A DNA stretch of 26,010 bases from CAYLPJ01 sp964385465 (GTDB lineage: Bacteria > Planctomycetota > Phycisphaerae > SM23-33), in contig CAYLPJ010000071.1 of assembly GCA_964385465.1 (NCBI GenBank), positions 1 to 26,010 of the forward strand, given 5' to 3'. The position numbers and the translations under genes are program-made. The notes under the pieces were generated by a model. The model saw only the letters and a program-made list of their open reading frames with translations. It was not told where the DNA came from and ran no database searches. Positions 12,501 through 17,708 of this stretch are shown here, one piece after another. Within the stretch, counting starts at the first letter, position 1; every line of letters starts with the position of its first letter.

Positions 12501-15500
12501 GGCTGGTCCTCCGCGGTGCCAGTGCCGCCGACGCCGACACGGACATCGTCCTCCACGACGGGGCGATCCTTCTCGCCACGGCCGAGCCGAACGCCGCCGA
12601 GATGCCCGGCGAGCGGATCATGCGCCCGATCTTCGGCGGCGGGCTGGACGCCGACGACATGCCTCTGGGCGCGGGCATCGTCCGCGGCGCGGCCTACGGC
12701 GTGTGGAGCCGGGCCGACCACGACGACCCGACGACCGTCCGGTTCCTCGAGGACACGCTGGTGGACGCGGCCGGCACCGGGCTGGAGATCGACGTCAACG
12801 GCGAGCGCGTGCCCCTCAACGCCGACGCGAACTTCGCCGCCGACACGGTGCGGCTGTTCGGCGCCGGGACGGTCTCGCTGATCGGCTCGCCGTCGGGCAC
12901 GTGGACGACGCTGACCCGCGAGGGCAACGCCGGCGCGCTCACCGGCCGCGTGCTGACGATCGGCTACCACGGGCTGGACGCCGGGCGGACGGTCCGCGTG
13001 CTCAGCGGGCAGGCGGGCTTCTCGCACCAGCAGGCCCTCGCCGACGGGGCGACGCTGCGGATCGGCCCCGATGCGGTCCTCATCGCCGGCGACGACAACG
13101 ACCGCGCCCAGCGGGGGACCATCGTCGTCGAGGACGGCGGGGCCGTGTTCGCCAACAGCGGCAACCGCCTGAACAACGGCGCGACCTGGACCTTCGAGCC
13201 GAACTCGACGCTGATCTTCCGCCACGACAACATCGACCCGACCGGCAACTGGCCCATCGGCGTCGGGGGCGTGCGGTTCGTCCAGGACATCGAATGGGCC
13301 GACAAGTTCAACGGCGCCGGGCTCCGGCTCGCCGACGGCGACTGGCTGCTCACCCGCTCGGGCAACTACGGGCGCATCAACGAGGGCGTGGGCATCCGCG
13401 CCTGGCAGGACGCCGGAGAGGGCGACACGGTGGCCATCGCCGCGGCCGAGGGCACCCATTGGCAGCTCTCCGACCCGGTGGACCTGACCGTCGATCCCGA
13501 CGCCGCGCCCGGCAGCGGCGACGAGCACGCGCTGAACCTGCGGATCGGCAGCGACCAGCCGATGCGGACGTTCGTGGGCAACCAGGACCTCACGCCGGTG
13601 GTCACGCCGATGACCGGCGAGGTCCGCGTGCACGACCAACTGATCGCCGGCGAGGTCGAGATCGACGGCGGGACGCTGCGGGCCGACTTCAACACCGGCT
13701 CGGGTACGTGGGCGACCGGTACGATCACCGTCCGCGACGGCGGGCTGCTGGACGCCTGGAGCACGCTCCACGGCACGGCGTGGGACGCCGACGCCAACGA
13801 TTTCGTTATCGACGGCAACCTCGTGCTCGCCGACGGCGGGCGGGCGAAGTTCAACGACCGCCCGATCTTCTACCGCCGCATGCTCGATCCCGACGAGCGG
13901 CTGGTCGGCAGCGTGATGGTCGGCGACCGGTCCACGTACTACGTCCAGCTCGCCCACAACAGCAACACGGTCAACGGCACGCTGCCGATCGGCGGCACCG
14001 ACGCCAACTGCTCGGTCGTCTACACGCCGATCACCTTCGCCGGGCGGCCGATGGACCCGAACATCGCCGCCGGCGACGACTGGCGGAACCTCTCGCTGCA
14101 CATCCGCGGCGGCGGCAACGACCGCGTGTACCTGCCGAACGTCACGCTCGAGCAGGCCGACCCCTGCGTGCCCGTCGTCGTCTCGGTGGGCTCCAGCCAA
14201 CTCGGCAACCTCGGCGCCGGCGACGCCAACAGCGTACGCACGGGCATCTACGCCGACCTGACGCTGCGGTCCGACGCGACGCTCACCAAACGCACGGACT
14301 CGGCCTACAGCGACCGCTGGGCGGTCGTCGACGTGACGGCCGAGGGAGACCGCACCCTCACCGTCGGCGAGCCGGGGCAGGATCCCCTGGCGCTCAACGC
14401 CTGGGGCGACCTCGGCGGCGCCGGCGGGGACCTGACGGTCGAGCTGGCCGGCGGCACGCTGTACCTCCAGGACGCCGCCACCGTCGCGCCAAACACCGCG
14501 TTCGTCCTGTCCGGCGGGGAGTTGTGGCATGATGCCGACCGCGGCTTCGCCACGCCGCTGACGGTCACCGGCGCGGGCGTCGTCCGCGGCGGCAAGGCCG
14601 CCGGCGGCGGGGCCGTCGCCTTCCCGCAGCTCCGCCTGGCGCCCGGCGACGCGGGGCTGACCGTCGCCGGAACCGGCGGGTACACCGCCACGTTCGCAGG
14701 CACGGTCGTCGAGCCCGGCGGGTCCGGCTCGATCGCCACCGGCGGCGCGGGCACCGCGGCCGAACTGGCCGACGTGTCCGTCGCCGCCGGCGAGACCCTC
14801 ACCCTCGCCCCGGGCCCGGGGGGAACGATCCTCGCCGACGATCTCGCCGGCGCCGCCGACAGCGGCCTGGCCGTCGACGGCGAGTACGGCACGGTGCGCG
14901 TGACCGGCGACGGCTCGGCGTTCGCCGGCGACCTGGACGTCTCGGCCGGGACGCTGGAGCTCTCGCCGGACCCCGCCGGGGCGGGCTTCGCCTGGGGCGG
15001 CGGCAGCGACAGCGTCCGCAACGAGGGCACGATCCGCGCCGCGGCGGGCGTGACCGACCTCCGCGGCGTGGTGATCGACTCCTCGCCGGCGGAGCTGGCG
15101 ACGGCCCGGCCCCCGCGGTGGCAGGACGTGCTGGCCTACTGGAAGTTCGACACCGGCGCCGGCGGGACCGCCCTCGACGAGAAGGGAACCCACGACGGGA
15201 CGCTGGAGAACGGCCCGGCGTGGACGGAGGAAGGCAAGTTCGGCCGGGCGCTGGATTTCGCCGGCAACACCGGCCGGGTCACCAACGCCGACCTCGATGT
15301 CGCCGACCGGTCCTTCAGCCTCAGCGCGTGGGTCAAGCGGGCCGACGGCAGCCGGTCGATCGTCTTCTCCCAGGGCGACAGCGGCAACGCCCACAAGGCG
15401 ATGCACATCGGCTTCAAGGAAGCCGACACCGCCCTGTTCAACTTCTACACCGACGACATGGAGGTCGACGAGGCCGGCGGGCAGGACTTCGACGACGGGC

Positions 15501-16351
15501 AGTGGCACCTGCTGACGGGCGTCTACGACGACGCCAACAAGGCCCGCTACATGTACTTCGACGGCCAGGAGATCACCCGCAAGATCGGCGGGAACATCCA
15601 GGGCTTCAGCGGCTCGGGGCCGTTCACCATCGGCGAGCAGGCGTACGGCCTCGGCGGCCAGGGCGACTTCAACGGGCTGATCGACGACGCCATCGTCTGG
15701 GGCTCGATCCTCACCGCCGAGGAGGTCCTGGACCTGTACCTCAACTGGGACGGCGCCGGCGACGTGATCACCGGGCACCTGGACGTCGCCGCCGGGGCGA
15801 CGATGAAGCTCGGCGGCTTCACCGACGCCGGGGACGTCACCATCGACGGGGCCATGGAGCTCGGCGACACCGACAGCGACTGCTACTCGCTGGCGATGGA
15901 CGCCGAGACGGCCTCGCTGCTCCTCGGCGACATGCGGCTGCGGGTCCACGACGGCGACGCCGACACGCTGGCGATGGTCTGGCGGGAGATCGCCGAGGGC
16001 GGCGACGCCAACGGCATCACCACGACCGCGGCGCTCGGCGAGGACCTGATCCTCGGCGCCCAGCTCGACGACGAGGGCGTGATCCTCGGCGTGACCCTCC
16101 GGGCCGACCTGAACCTCGACGGCGTCGTCGACGGCGCGGACCTGGCGTTCCTCGACTACGAGGCCGACCCGGCCTGGTACAACGGCGACATCACCCTGGA
16201 CGGGACGGTCGACTACCTCGACTACATCGCCTGCAAGCGGGCGATCGGCAGCGAGCACAACCCGGCCGTCCCCGAGCCGGGCACGCTGCTGCTCCTGCTG
16301 GCCGGCGGGGCGGCGGGCGTCGTATGCCGGCGCCGGCGATACCGCGCCTGA
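512..16351 (+). CDS. Giant secreted PEP-CTERM surface protein with beta-strand repeats, PA14, LamG and dockerin domains
   Basis: Predicted protein of 5,279 aa. The ATG at 512 is chosen because AAGGAG (500-505) lies 6 bases upstream and a classic signal peptide follows (positively charged MKHLTR, hydrophobic core, cut near AGPAPGA-DA). Most of the length is glycine/alanine/aspartate-rich beta-repeat sequence with autotransporter-associated repeats such as LVKAGAGTLRL (res. 351 on). PA14-like domains lie near res. 412-590 and 3050-3230, and LamG/concanavalin-like domains near 737-945, 3380-3583 and 4873-5080. A dockerin-like pair of calcium loops (LNLDGVVDGADL, ITLDGTVDYLDY) spans about 5196-5247. 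The C-terminus has the exosortase signal VPEPG (5253 on), a hydrophobic helix and an RRRR tail. No outer-membrane barrel is present. PA14 and LamG domains commonly bind glycans, so an adhesin or matrix scaffold is inferred. Residues about 351-2030 recur at about 2987-4665. Family assignments are by eye. Confidence 0.93.
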   Translation: MKHLTRSLIALVLVSLFAGPAPGADANWTGGGATADWFDADNWSAATAPGTGETATFDVDSWTVAQPLPDLGGGSAAVDVLEFVGAATGYIIENGGMTIGSTLRQDTADANAVNYITADLSADPAAMGIALDIASGVLVLSGDNAGLDYDSAATVSAAGELWLESVTAAGDALIELDGGKLGLDVGLAGGTGFGNDVWAIGDGAGIEVAGDGVAELGELYVDYGATVTGSVRAGLLNVGAGGSLAVSGNLAATGSAAVGAGAALSANSLDVASTLTLNAGAVASFDAASAAGSLVLADGSRLDANADLAVVAATGNSLTFAAAGARAAVNVLDAGATVTVGKVSAPAQAVTLVKAGAGTLRLAEPNNVLAGSTIEVGAGRVELYADEAGSSADTAAITLAGGTLAVQSPSDLAAGLDARYYDASLTASSGRAAEFRSLQAVRDFEAAREPNAAGTLVSLLDSPGSADGDNPLRGLTHAEPIDPVNVGNDNVVAVWEGFLHLDEDGLREFSTQSDDGTVVFIDGRLVVDNNYYQGYDGSRRSGSADLSAGWHEVLLGYYEGTGGAGFTFLDGDGQVLDAADFFHGTQTLRASVASDVTVTASSAIHTTAAVSTDFGSLTMARGTVLTAVGSAAFASTALTGGAGAATFDVAADATLSLGPLADGGTATVVDKVGGGTLSIAPTGPAALSASSFRVAAGTLAASADHDAKTSLGGRPVTLDGGTLALEATNGLPGGADAIARWSFDEGAGSVASDSVGTNLASFVGGSPTWTARGRHGGAVDLDGDDDAFIAGAIDQLDGGSFTISFWANRDVAGEEDWVFAQGTDDNPNKHLHVGFRSSDEFALGFWSDDLNASPPAVPSDDTTGWHLWTVSFDADSNTQAIYADGAPVATRTADGPLELAGATEFVMGRRRNSGSNNYDGLLDEVTVWGTALSPNDVADVYAFDPALFVQDYASDVTILADSAIDVDGAVALGTATHHHGATLGVAGEGALLLDGLAIEPNGAAASAVAYDVAAGATLYAGAYAEDGNGTTIEKGGDGAMLFDTLAAPAANTAVNVRGGTVGVLTDNAADADRSALDGAMLHLDGGTLAAYGTAGEANAVTFDDLVTVGSGGGTFLAGPVGRHAADGPLTVVRPDDASGAAFAVPAGAELALGAAGGYELHVTGTLGGEGNTTTEGDGTVLLDDVSATGALTAAGPGLLRVDGMLDTPSALAVTGGTMEANAPILFAGPLTVGPDGTFLAREDVSLMSATLSGSATFDANVSIGGDFTVADGATTTNGPLFAGGLSVAGGTLTTEAPVALGGDAAVDGGALLLGDSLDTGGGELRITGRGGAVRADDANSLALLTTVIVGDGATSSALAVATPQAALPTDLTVRSWSLLSGRMDGADYAPATRNVTFEPGAVFHAATGPEPNTVELDAMPGAPRLVAPLAGGPLGDWALGDDANAATTDDIYAAAAFGPWTTAALAGRLTDVGSGGLTVHMNGTDATVDGATLLSDANAIRFLGTGRLDWAGQDAASTVTGVSRIAEPGSENATWFDLPPAARWDANMTLHLEHTRFDVDAADQIAGRVEVADGASLALDDHAPTTGTFVLGDGGLVKSDAPGRLGGGAEFAFDPAGQGGSVLVWSQYQDYTTDPAETGRFYLDPNANMIVHLRENWWLRIGDANSDTDLVLGDGRALVTTRGWAGNGISDARAKNIRAAAGASSVIFGAAPNKTMNVEPNMLLPGVDLQVGDGKDWSLPNHESDLARADVPLSGTVRARGSVIAGDVHVYSGTLAFDNSRNGGAVAIDDLIGHAGGTVRFERADAFNDANTRSIGGSILWRGDELWIDLDSPFADALAADPAAEPNAGFADEIVLGGGGWLSLEFPERLTGTLPWNGDDAFVVRQPIRLEADDPAGNRDYSLHLDVNGPGGAVYRNTHFENVALDAGAVLSVYEEDAVSSFDLLLGGDATTSRRTSGVGEGDDFDVATVRSSGGPRVWTVGEAGEGHLTHLLHGPVDHAAGQITLNLVNGTVRVPADGNVPDTTPIVLSGGSVYRQDVLNNAGGENGPFHTFDNPVRVLPAQTGELFFWADNTRGDPWAVVHATNVSLGEAAVYRPREFAAEHVVDLALDGNAVLNPAGTSDDGYYLHDVTGTGGTLTIDAQHDNDMRAFGAVTDTTLRWASDATLYLTDAAKPNTIPLIPGAAAEYGFGAFSIAGGGLIVDGGGRIVSEIDADLDLATLELIDGSLALRPGQAVRAAAARFDVDTDLTATPFTLTGPGAVNAEVTVAAGGGAADWHVGPAGVLNVSGAAAADANSFVLDGGRVSLRLDGDAQVGPPAPVTATGDAPVLDIDRLTPYGLADRTLSFGRLTVGDGDGDANLTIAAGHAYNAAFASTRLRAGDSNTVLLDAAGIGSTVRTGPVSFDATPTGQRLDILNADGGRVALGALTGGADDTIVFRSASGGTLSLGASAPGAWGGEVYVEAGGLTLDANLTGYDRGANGPSVFVSDTIDIAYAGPADYSGFAGFNVRLSGRMEGIVGPAGYDLFDYAIPGELILDTDRVDANFVQADGAGSTRAVRMGYGSAVRSVVAGADYRAKLDTSGLTYLGDVLGEGADFTLSGELLGGGSLVKVGSEAVTLSGPTAWGGDVDVEAGSLVIGRTAAAPGAPESVVIDRGALYSVGEPNWAYDEVDMTASEGVLALSRDSDANYAFDSATLSLGARADSTYGGTLTPGPEGFVFGGGGATLTLDTPLAAGEEVRFGWQSGGAGDQSPLAPGKVVLARNTAVDANVAVNMSIRYGSGDANGPFQAVDPAAGKYVTVNEGGAIDLADAWNALENIVTNGGGVSNVGGHLSSFHLDNLFPNVPDSDYVLGSDFVDGTGNTDVLPGSMTNAASGLVKVGENTVTLQGAQGYGGEETSVRAGVLNVAAPNSLGATTDLHVHEGARIRFASGGAFAASLSLAGTLATDKDLSVHGGGGVSLDGAPRVDVAADKTLTFGRTTGPAGVTLVKAGPGSLSLEDTSNALAGAVRVEDGTVSVFGDGTGSSLDAAAVELDGGRLLVNPASQFDPGLIGEYFSAHPTGDPAGPGVLEYLDAAAMRAYQASHAGQVETMTGPLDSPGGRADDGNPLRALQHAGGVTVDKGTNDVMAFWDGYIEIDTPGEYTFYTSSDDGTMLYIDDELVVDNNRLQGYSNSERSGTFTFDEPGRYPLYAGYYESGGGAGFTFSWESAAAGIGKAVIPGGQFFHGGYAPVVAIDAPVTVTAETEIETARAATARFGALSLARGVTLTLDGSSSFAATDLTGGAGAVTIDTPRSASVSSLGPVADGAVASTVVKTGPGELKLAPTPAASLTATDFRVLEGTLTAAEADGQTSLDGRPVELAGGTLRLIGSFALPKHGNVLHEWQFDEGEGTEAYDGFGNNTAVFHAGTPNWTENGRFGGAVDYSGSGDWFNAEAIEELHDASFSISFWAKRDVAGSEDWVLGQQEGNSTRRHLHVGFRGNDEFAFGFYGDDVNVPGDSVPSTDTENWHMWTVTYDKATGRQAVYVDGSFVRDDNAGPLDVDGAGAFRIGRRGDTGDFDGLLDQVMVWSDTLDANDVADLVNWAPGSDYTDFAGDLAVTADSRLDAVNSVALGGVTHRAGTTLSVTGEGAAFLDSLTVAPTAPGGSTLTYDVAAGTALHAGAYTEDANGTSLVKTGDGMLLFHEVDVAPADGATTVAVRGGQVGVLGDGIDPDATGLRGAAVEIDGGALVISAANGDANGVRFDNPVEITPAGGSFEARAVGPGAATHGDVLVTRPTGLTVPDAATLTFVARGNHRLAVAGPVDGNGSVAMSGDSTVTLADVAYRGTTTVDGPGTLRVTDDLDDTAAVAVHAGGLAVEATLVTGALTVDAAGSLDVTGTTDAGAATFRGTVDLHDTATVATATDVLGGTTTVARLDANALMIAAGKLAVGDLVSADAFELSARGVLVSNDADALSGLGDFTVSADGGGAWLELGVAQAHLPRITVEAGAALTGATDGLVLRGASAADADTDIVLHDGAILLATAEPNAAEMPGERIMRPIFGGGLDADDMPLGAGIVRGAAYGVWSRADHDDPTTVRFLEDTLVDAAGTGLEIDVNGERVPLNADANFAADTVRLFGAGTVSLIGSPSGTWTTLTREGNAGALTGRVLTIGYHGLDAGRTVRVLSGQAGFSHQQALADGATLRIGPDAVLIAGDDNDRAQRGTIVVEDGGAVFANSGNRLNNGATWTFEPNSTLIFRHDNIDPTGNWPIGVGGVRFVQDIEWADKFNGAGLRLADGDWLLTRSGNYGRINEGVGIRAWQDAGEGDTVAIAAAEGTHWQLSDPVDLTVDPDAAPGSGDEHALNLRIGSDQPMRTFVGNQDLTPVVTPMTGEVRVHDQLIAGEVEIDGGTLRADFNTGSGTWATGTITVRDGGLLDAWSTLHGTAWDADANDFVIDGNLVLADGGRAKFNDRPIFYRRMLDPDERLVGSVMVGDRSTYYVQLAHNSNTVNGTLPIGGTDANCSVVYTPITFAGRPMDPNIAAGDDWRNLSLHIRGGGNDRVYLPNVTLEQADPCVPVVVSVGSSQLGNLGAGDANSVRTGIYADLTLRSDATLTKRTDSAYSDRWAVVDVTAEGDRTLTVGEPGQDPLALNAWGDLGGAGGDLTVELAGGTLYLQDAATVAPNTAFVLSGGELWHDADRGFATPLTVTGAGVVRGGKAAGGGAVAFPQLRLAPGDAGLTVAGTGGYTATFAGTVVEPGGSGSIATGGAGTAAELADVSVAAGETLTLAPGPGGTILADDLAGAADSGLAVDGEYGTVRVTGDGSAFAGDLDVSAGTLELSPDPAGAGFAWGGGSDSVRNEGTIRAAAGVTDLRGVVIDSSPAELATARPPRWQDVLAYWKFDTGAGGTALDEKGTHDGTLENGPAWTEEGKFGRALDFAGNTGRVTNADLDVADRSFSLSAWVKRADGSRSIVFSQGDSGNAHKAMHIGFKEADTALFNFYTDDMEVDEAGGQDFDDGQWHLLTGVYDDANKARYMYFDGQEITRKIGGNIQGFSGSGPFTIGEQAYGLGGQGDFNGLIDDAIVWGSILTAEEVLDLYLNWDGAGDVITGHLDVAAGATMKLGGFTDAGDVTIDGAMELGDTDSDCYSLAMDAETASLLLGDMRLRVHDGDADTLAMVWREIAEGGDANGITTTAALGEDLILGAQLDDEGVILGVTLRADLNLDGVVDGADLAFLDYEADPAWYNGDITLDGTVDYLDYIACKRAIGSEHNPAVPEPGTLLLLLAGGAAGVVCRRRRYRA
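1562..6607 (+). repeat. Large internal protein module, copy 1
   Basis: First copy of a module of about 1,680 residues inside the giant gene. The order is LVKAG beta-repeat, PA14-like domain, beta-repeats, LamG-like domain, then a long beta-repeat stretch ending at a VLSGG motif (6593). Landmarks with their counterparts in copy 2: TLVKAG 1562/9470, VVDNN 2087/9995, SFWA 2921/10850, YDVAAG 3539/11459, VLSGG 6593/14504. The offset stays between 7,908 and 7,929 bases throughout, so the two copies are colinear with almost no net insertion or deletion. DNA is diverged but short identical blocks remain, for example CTGACCGGCGGGGCCGGTGC at 2423 and 10352. Confidence 0.85.
9470..14518 (+). repeat. Large internal protein module, copy 2
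   Basis: Second copy of the duplicated module. It carries the second PA14-like domain (GLIGEYFSA to FFHGG) and the second LamG-like domain (EWQFDEGEG to VMVWSDTLDANDVADL). It is separated from copy 1 by about 2.9 kb of beta-repeat sequence that has no clear partner elsewhere in the gene, and is followed by a third LamG-like domain that lacks a PA14 companion. Similarity is clear in protein alignment by eye (for example TGGAGAVTID against TGGAGAATFD, and RDVAGSEDWV against RDVAGEEDWV) but I did not compute an identity. Confidence 0.85.
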
Positions 16352-16390
16352 GTCCTCGTTCGTGAAGCGCTGACCGGCATCGCTTCCCGC

Positions 16391-16433
16391 CGGCGGGCGC
16401 GAGGTGGTTCGCCCGAACCCCCCGCGCCCGCCG
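16391..16433 (+). terminator. Strong GC-rich hairpin after the giant gene, terminator-like without a T-run
   Basis: An 11-bp perfect stem pairs CGGCGGGCGCG (16391-16401) with CGCGCCCGCCG (16423-16433). The loop holds a second small palindrome, GGTTCG-CC-CGAACC. It begins 40 bases after the stop codon of the giant gene. There is no T-tract after the stem, so it may be a Rho-assisted or RNA-stabilising 3' structure rather than a classical intrinsic terminator. It also separates the giant gene from the pseudopilin gene. Confidence 0.5.
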
Positions 16434-16581
16434 CGCGTGGCGGCCCACGGCGGCGACGGGCCCGCCGGGGCCTTCCTCAAGTCGCCCACCGAGCGGGCCG
16501 AAGAGGGCCTACGGAGTACCGGGGATCGCGGTCCCGGCGTCCGCGCGGGCTCGGCCCGACGCGACGCGGCGGAGTCGCATC

Positions 16582-17178
16582 GTGCGATGCCACATACATC
16601 CCCCCGGCTTCACCCTCGTCGAGCTGATGGCCGTCGTCGTGCTCCTGGGCATCCTCGTGGCCGTGACCGTCCCGCAACTGACCGTCGCGTCCAACGACGC
16701 CCGCGAGGGGGCCCTGGCGGCCAATCTCGCCGGGGCACGCCGCCAGATCGCCCTCTACATCGCCGAGCACAACGGCAGGGGGCCCCACCTCGACGAGAAC
16801 GGGCGGCTCAGTCCGGCGGAGCTCTCGGCCCGGATGCTGGGCAAGACCGACGCGGACGGCACGCTCAATCCGGACGGCCCCCACGGGCCCTACCTCATCC
16901 GCTGGCCTCCCAACCCCTTCTGCGACGACGACGTCGCCCGCAAGGTCCAGATCGGCCGACGCCGCTGCCCCCCCCGCACCGGCCGGACCGGATGGTACTA
17001 CTGCTGCGACACCGCCATCCTCTGCGCCAACTCCACCCGGGGCGGCGAGCGCTTCGATCCGGAATCCCCCGCACCCCGCCGAAGGCCGGCCCGCCAAGCG
17101 GTCCTGCGTAAGTTCGTTGGTGTGTGTGCGCCGGATTCGCGTTGGCTGCCAAGGCGGCCGATGCAGGCGATGCCGTAG
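16582..17178 (+). CDS. GspG-like type II secretion/type IV pseudopilin with an unusual C-terminal extension
   Basis: Predicted protein of 198 aa. The GTG at 16582 is chosen because GGCGGAG (16568-16574) lies 7 bases upstream and it gives a short prepilin leader MRCHIHPPG. Prepilin peptidase would cut after G9, leaving F10 as the methylated first residue and a Glu at mature position 5 (FTLVELMAVVVLLGILVAV), the canonical class III signal and N-terminal helix. The body follows the planctomycete GspG-like pattern: GPYLIRWPPNPF, then GWYYCCDTAILCAN. Such proteins usually end soon after this last motif (about nt 17033). Here about 45 further Arg/Pro-rich residues follow and the stop lies in the loop of the palindrome 17096-17255, so the extension probably reflects insertion of that element or loss of an older stop. 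No other secretion genes adjoin it. Role: minor pilin or pseudopilin in the cell envelope. Confidence 0.85.
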   Translation: MRCHIHPPGFTLVELMAVVVLLGILVAVTVPQLTVASNDAREGALAANLAGARRQIALYIAEHNGRGPHLDENGRLSPAELSARMLGKTDADGTLNPDGPHGPYLIRWPPNPFCDDDVARKVQIGRRRCPPRTGRTGWYYCCDTAILCANSTRGGERFDPESPAPRRRPARQAVLRKFVGVCAPDSRWLPRRPMQAMP

Positions 17179-17255
17179 CATCGCCGAAGCAGGCCAACGC
17201 GGGCAGGCAGCGCGAAGACAAGCACACACGCAACATGACTTGCGCAGGACCGCTT
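17096..17255. repeat. 160-bp imperfect palindrome between convergent genes
   Basis: The outer arms AAGCGGTCCTGCG (17096-17108) and CGCAGGACCGCTT (17243-17255) are exact reverse complements. Pairing continues imperfectly for about 55 bases on each side (AAGT, GTTG, GTGTGTG, TTCGCG, CTGCC blocks). The exact centre is a perfect 8-bp hairpin GGCGATGC-CGTA-GCATCGCC (17166-17185). The element fills the gap between the pseudopilin gene (plus) and the small minus-strand gene. The pseudopilin stop TAG (17176-17178) begins in the central loop, and the minus-gene stop overlaps the right end. It encodes no protein of its own. It could be a miniature mobile element or a very long bidirectional terminator. 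I see no integron attC core sites. Confidence 0.85.
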
Positions 17256-17517
17256 AGTCACCATCCTCCCACTCGGCCAGGACGTGCTCGTACGCGGCGA
17301 TCGTGGCCGAGAGGATCGTGTCGCCCAGCGCGCCGCGCCCCTGCCAGTCGTTGCCTTCGTCCACGTAGGCCGACTCCAGCATCCCCCGCAGGGCCTCCCG
17401 CGTGAACGACGGGTCGCTGCCGCGGCGCATCTCGATCTGCACGCACGTCTCGTGAAAGGCGCGTTCGTATGTCTGCTTCTGCCAGTTGTCTGTCGTCACG
17501 TCCATCTCCTCGGGCAT
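17254..17517 (-). CDS. Unknown small acidic protein (87 aa)
   Basis: Not recognised. Predicted soluble protein of 87 aa beginning MPEEMDVTTDN and ending LAEWEDGD. It is acidic, without signal peptide, membrane segment or obvious metal motif. The sequence has helix-like spacing with aromatic residues (NWQKQTYERAFHETC) and a single cysteine. The ATG at 17517 is preferred because a TATACT -10 element sits just upstream. An ATG four codons in (17505) follows GAGGAG directly, too close for a normal ribosome site, and an ATG at 17553 lies upstream of the -10 and is less likely. Its amino-acid composition differs from shadow frames (normal mix of Glu, Thr, Met and Asn, no Arg/Pro runs), which supports a real gene. 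It converges on the pseudopilin gene and diverges from the GGDEF/HD-GYP gene. Confidence 0.7.
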   Translation of the reverse strand: MPEEMDVTTDNWQKQTYERAFHETCVQIEMRRGSDPSFTREALRGMLESAYVDEGNDWQGRGALGDTILSATIAAYEHVLAEWEDGD

Positions 17518-17529
17518 CGTCGGCCTGCC

Positions 17530-17535
17530 AGTATA
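17530..17535 (-). promoter_or_regulatory. Putative -10 element of the small minus-strand gene
   Basis: Read on the minus strand, TATACT lies 12 bases before the ATG at 17517, the same hexamer as in the tRNA-Val promoter. The -35 region at 17-bp spacing is poor. If used, the transcript would begin about 6 bases before the ATG, making the message nearly leaderless. Confidence 0.4.
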
Positions 17536-17559
17536 GCGGCCGTCCGCCCGCATGTCCCG

Positions 17560-17587
17560 GCCGGCGGCGACTCCCGGCGCCGCCGGC
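17560..17587. repeat. 10-bp GC hairpin in the divergent gap
   Basis: GCCGGCGGCG (17560-17569) pairs exactly with CGCCGCCGGC (17578-17587) around an 8-base loop. It lies between the divergent small minus gene and the GGDEF/HD-GYP gene, upstream of both, so it is not a terminator for either. It could be an operator or just GC-rich sequence. No convincing promoter for the GGDEF/HD-GYP gene was found nearby. Confidence 0.4.
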
Positions 17588-17708
17588 GGCGGCGAATCCC
17601 CCGCGTCTCTCTAAAGCCTGCCAGTCAAATGCCGATACAACACCGGCGAGACGTCCCGCACGCTCTCGCCACGGGTCTGACGGCATCTGCTAAAAGGGCA
17701 CGGAGTCC

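Noticed and set aside
2786..16489. A 4,567-codon open frame on the minus strand antisense to the giant gene
   Set aside because: It has no recognisable domain, an Arg/Gly/Val-rich composition typical of the complement of GC-rich codons, and no ribosome site. The plus-strand frame has a signal peptide, domains and a sorting signal. Its openness is a by-product of strong GC3 bias in the real gene.
17096..17255. Integron attC site
   Set aside because: Size and palindromy fit loosely, but the GTTRRRY and RYYYAAC core sites are missing at the ends and no integrase is present.
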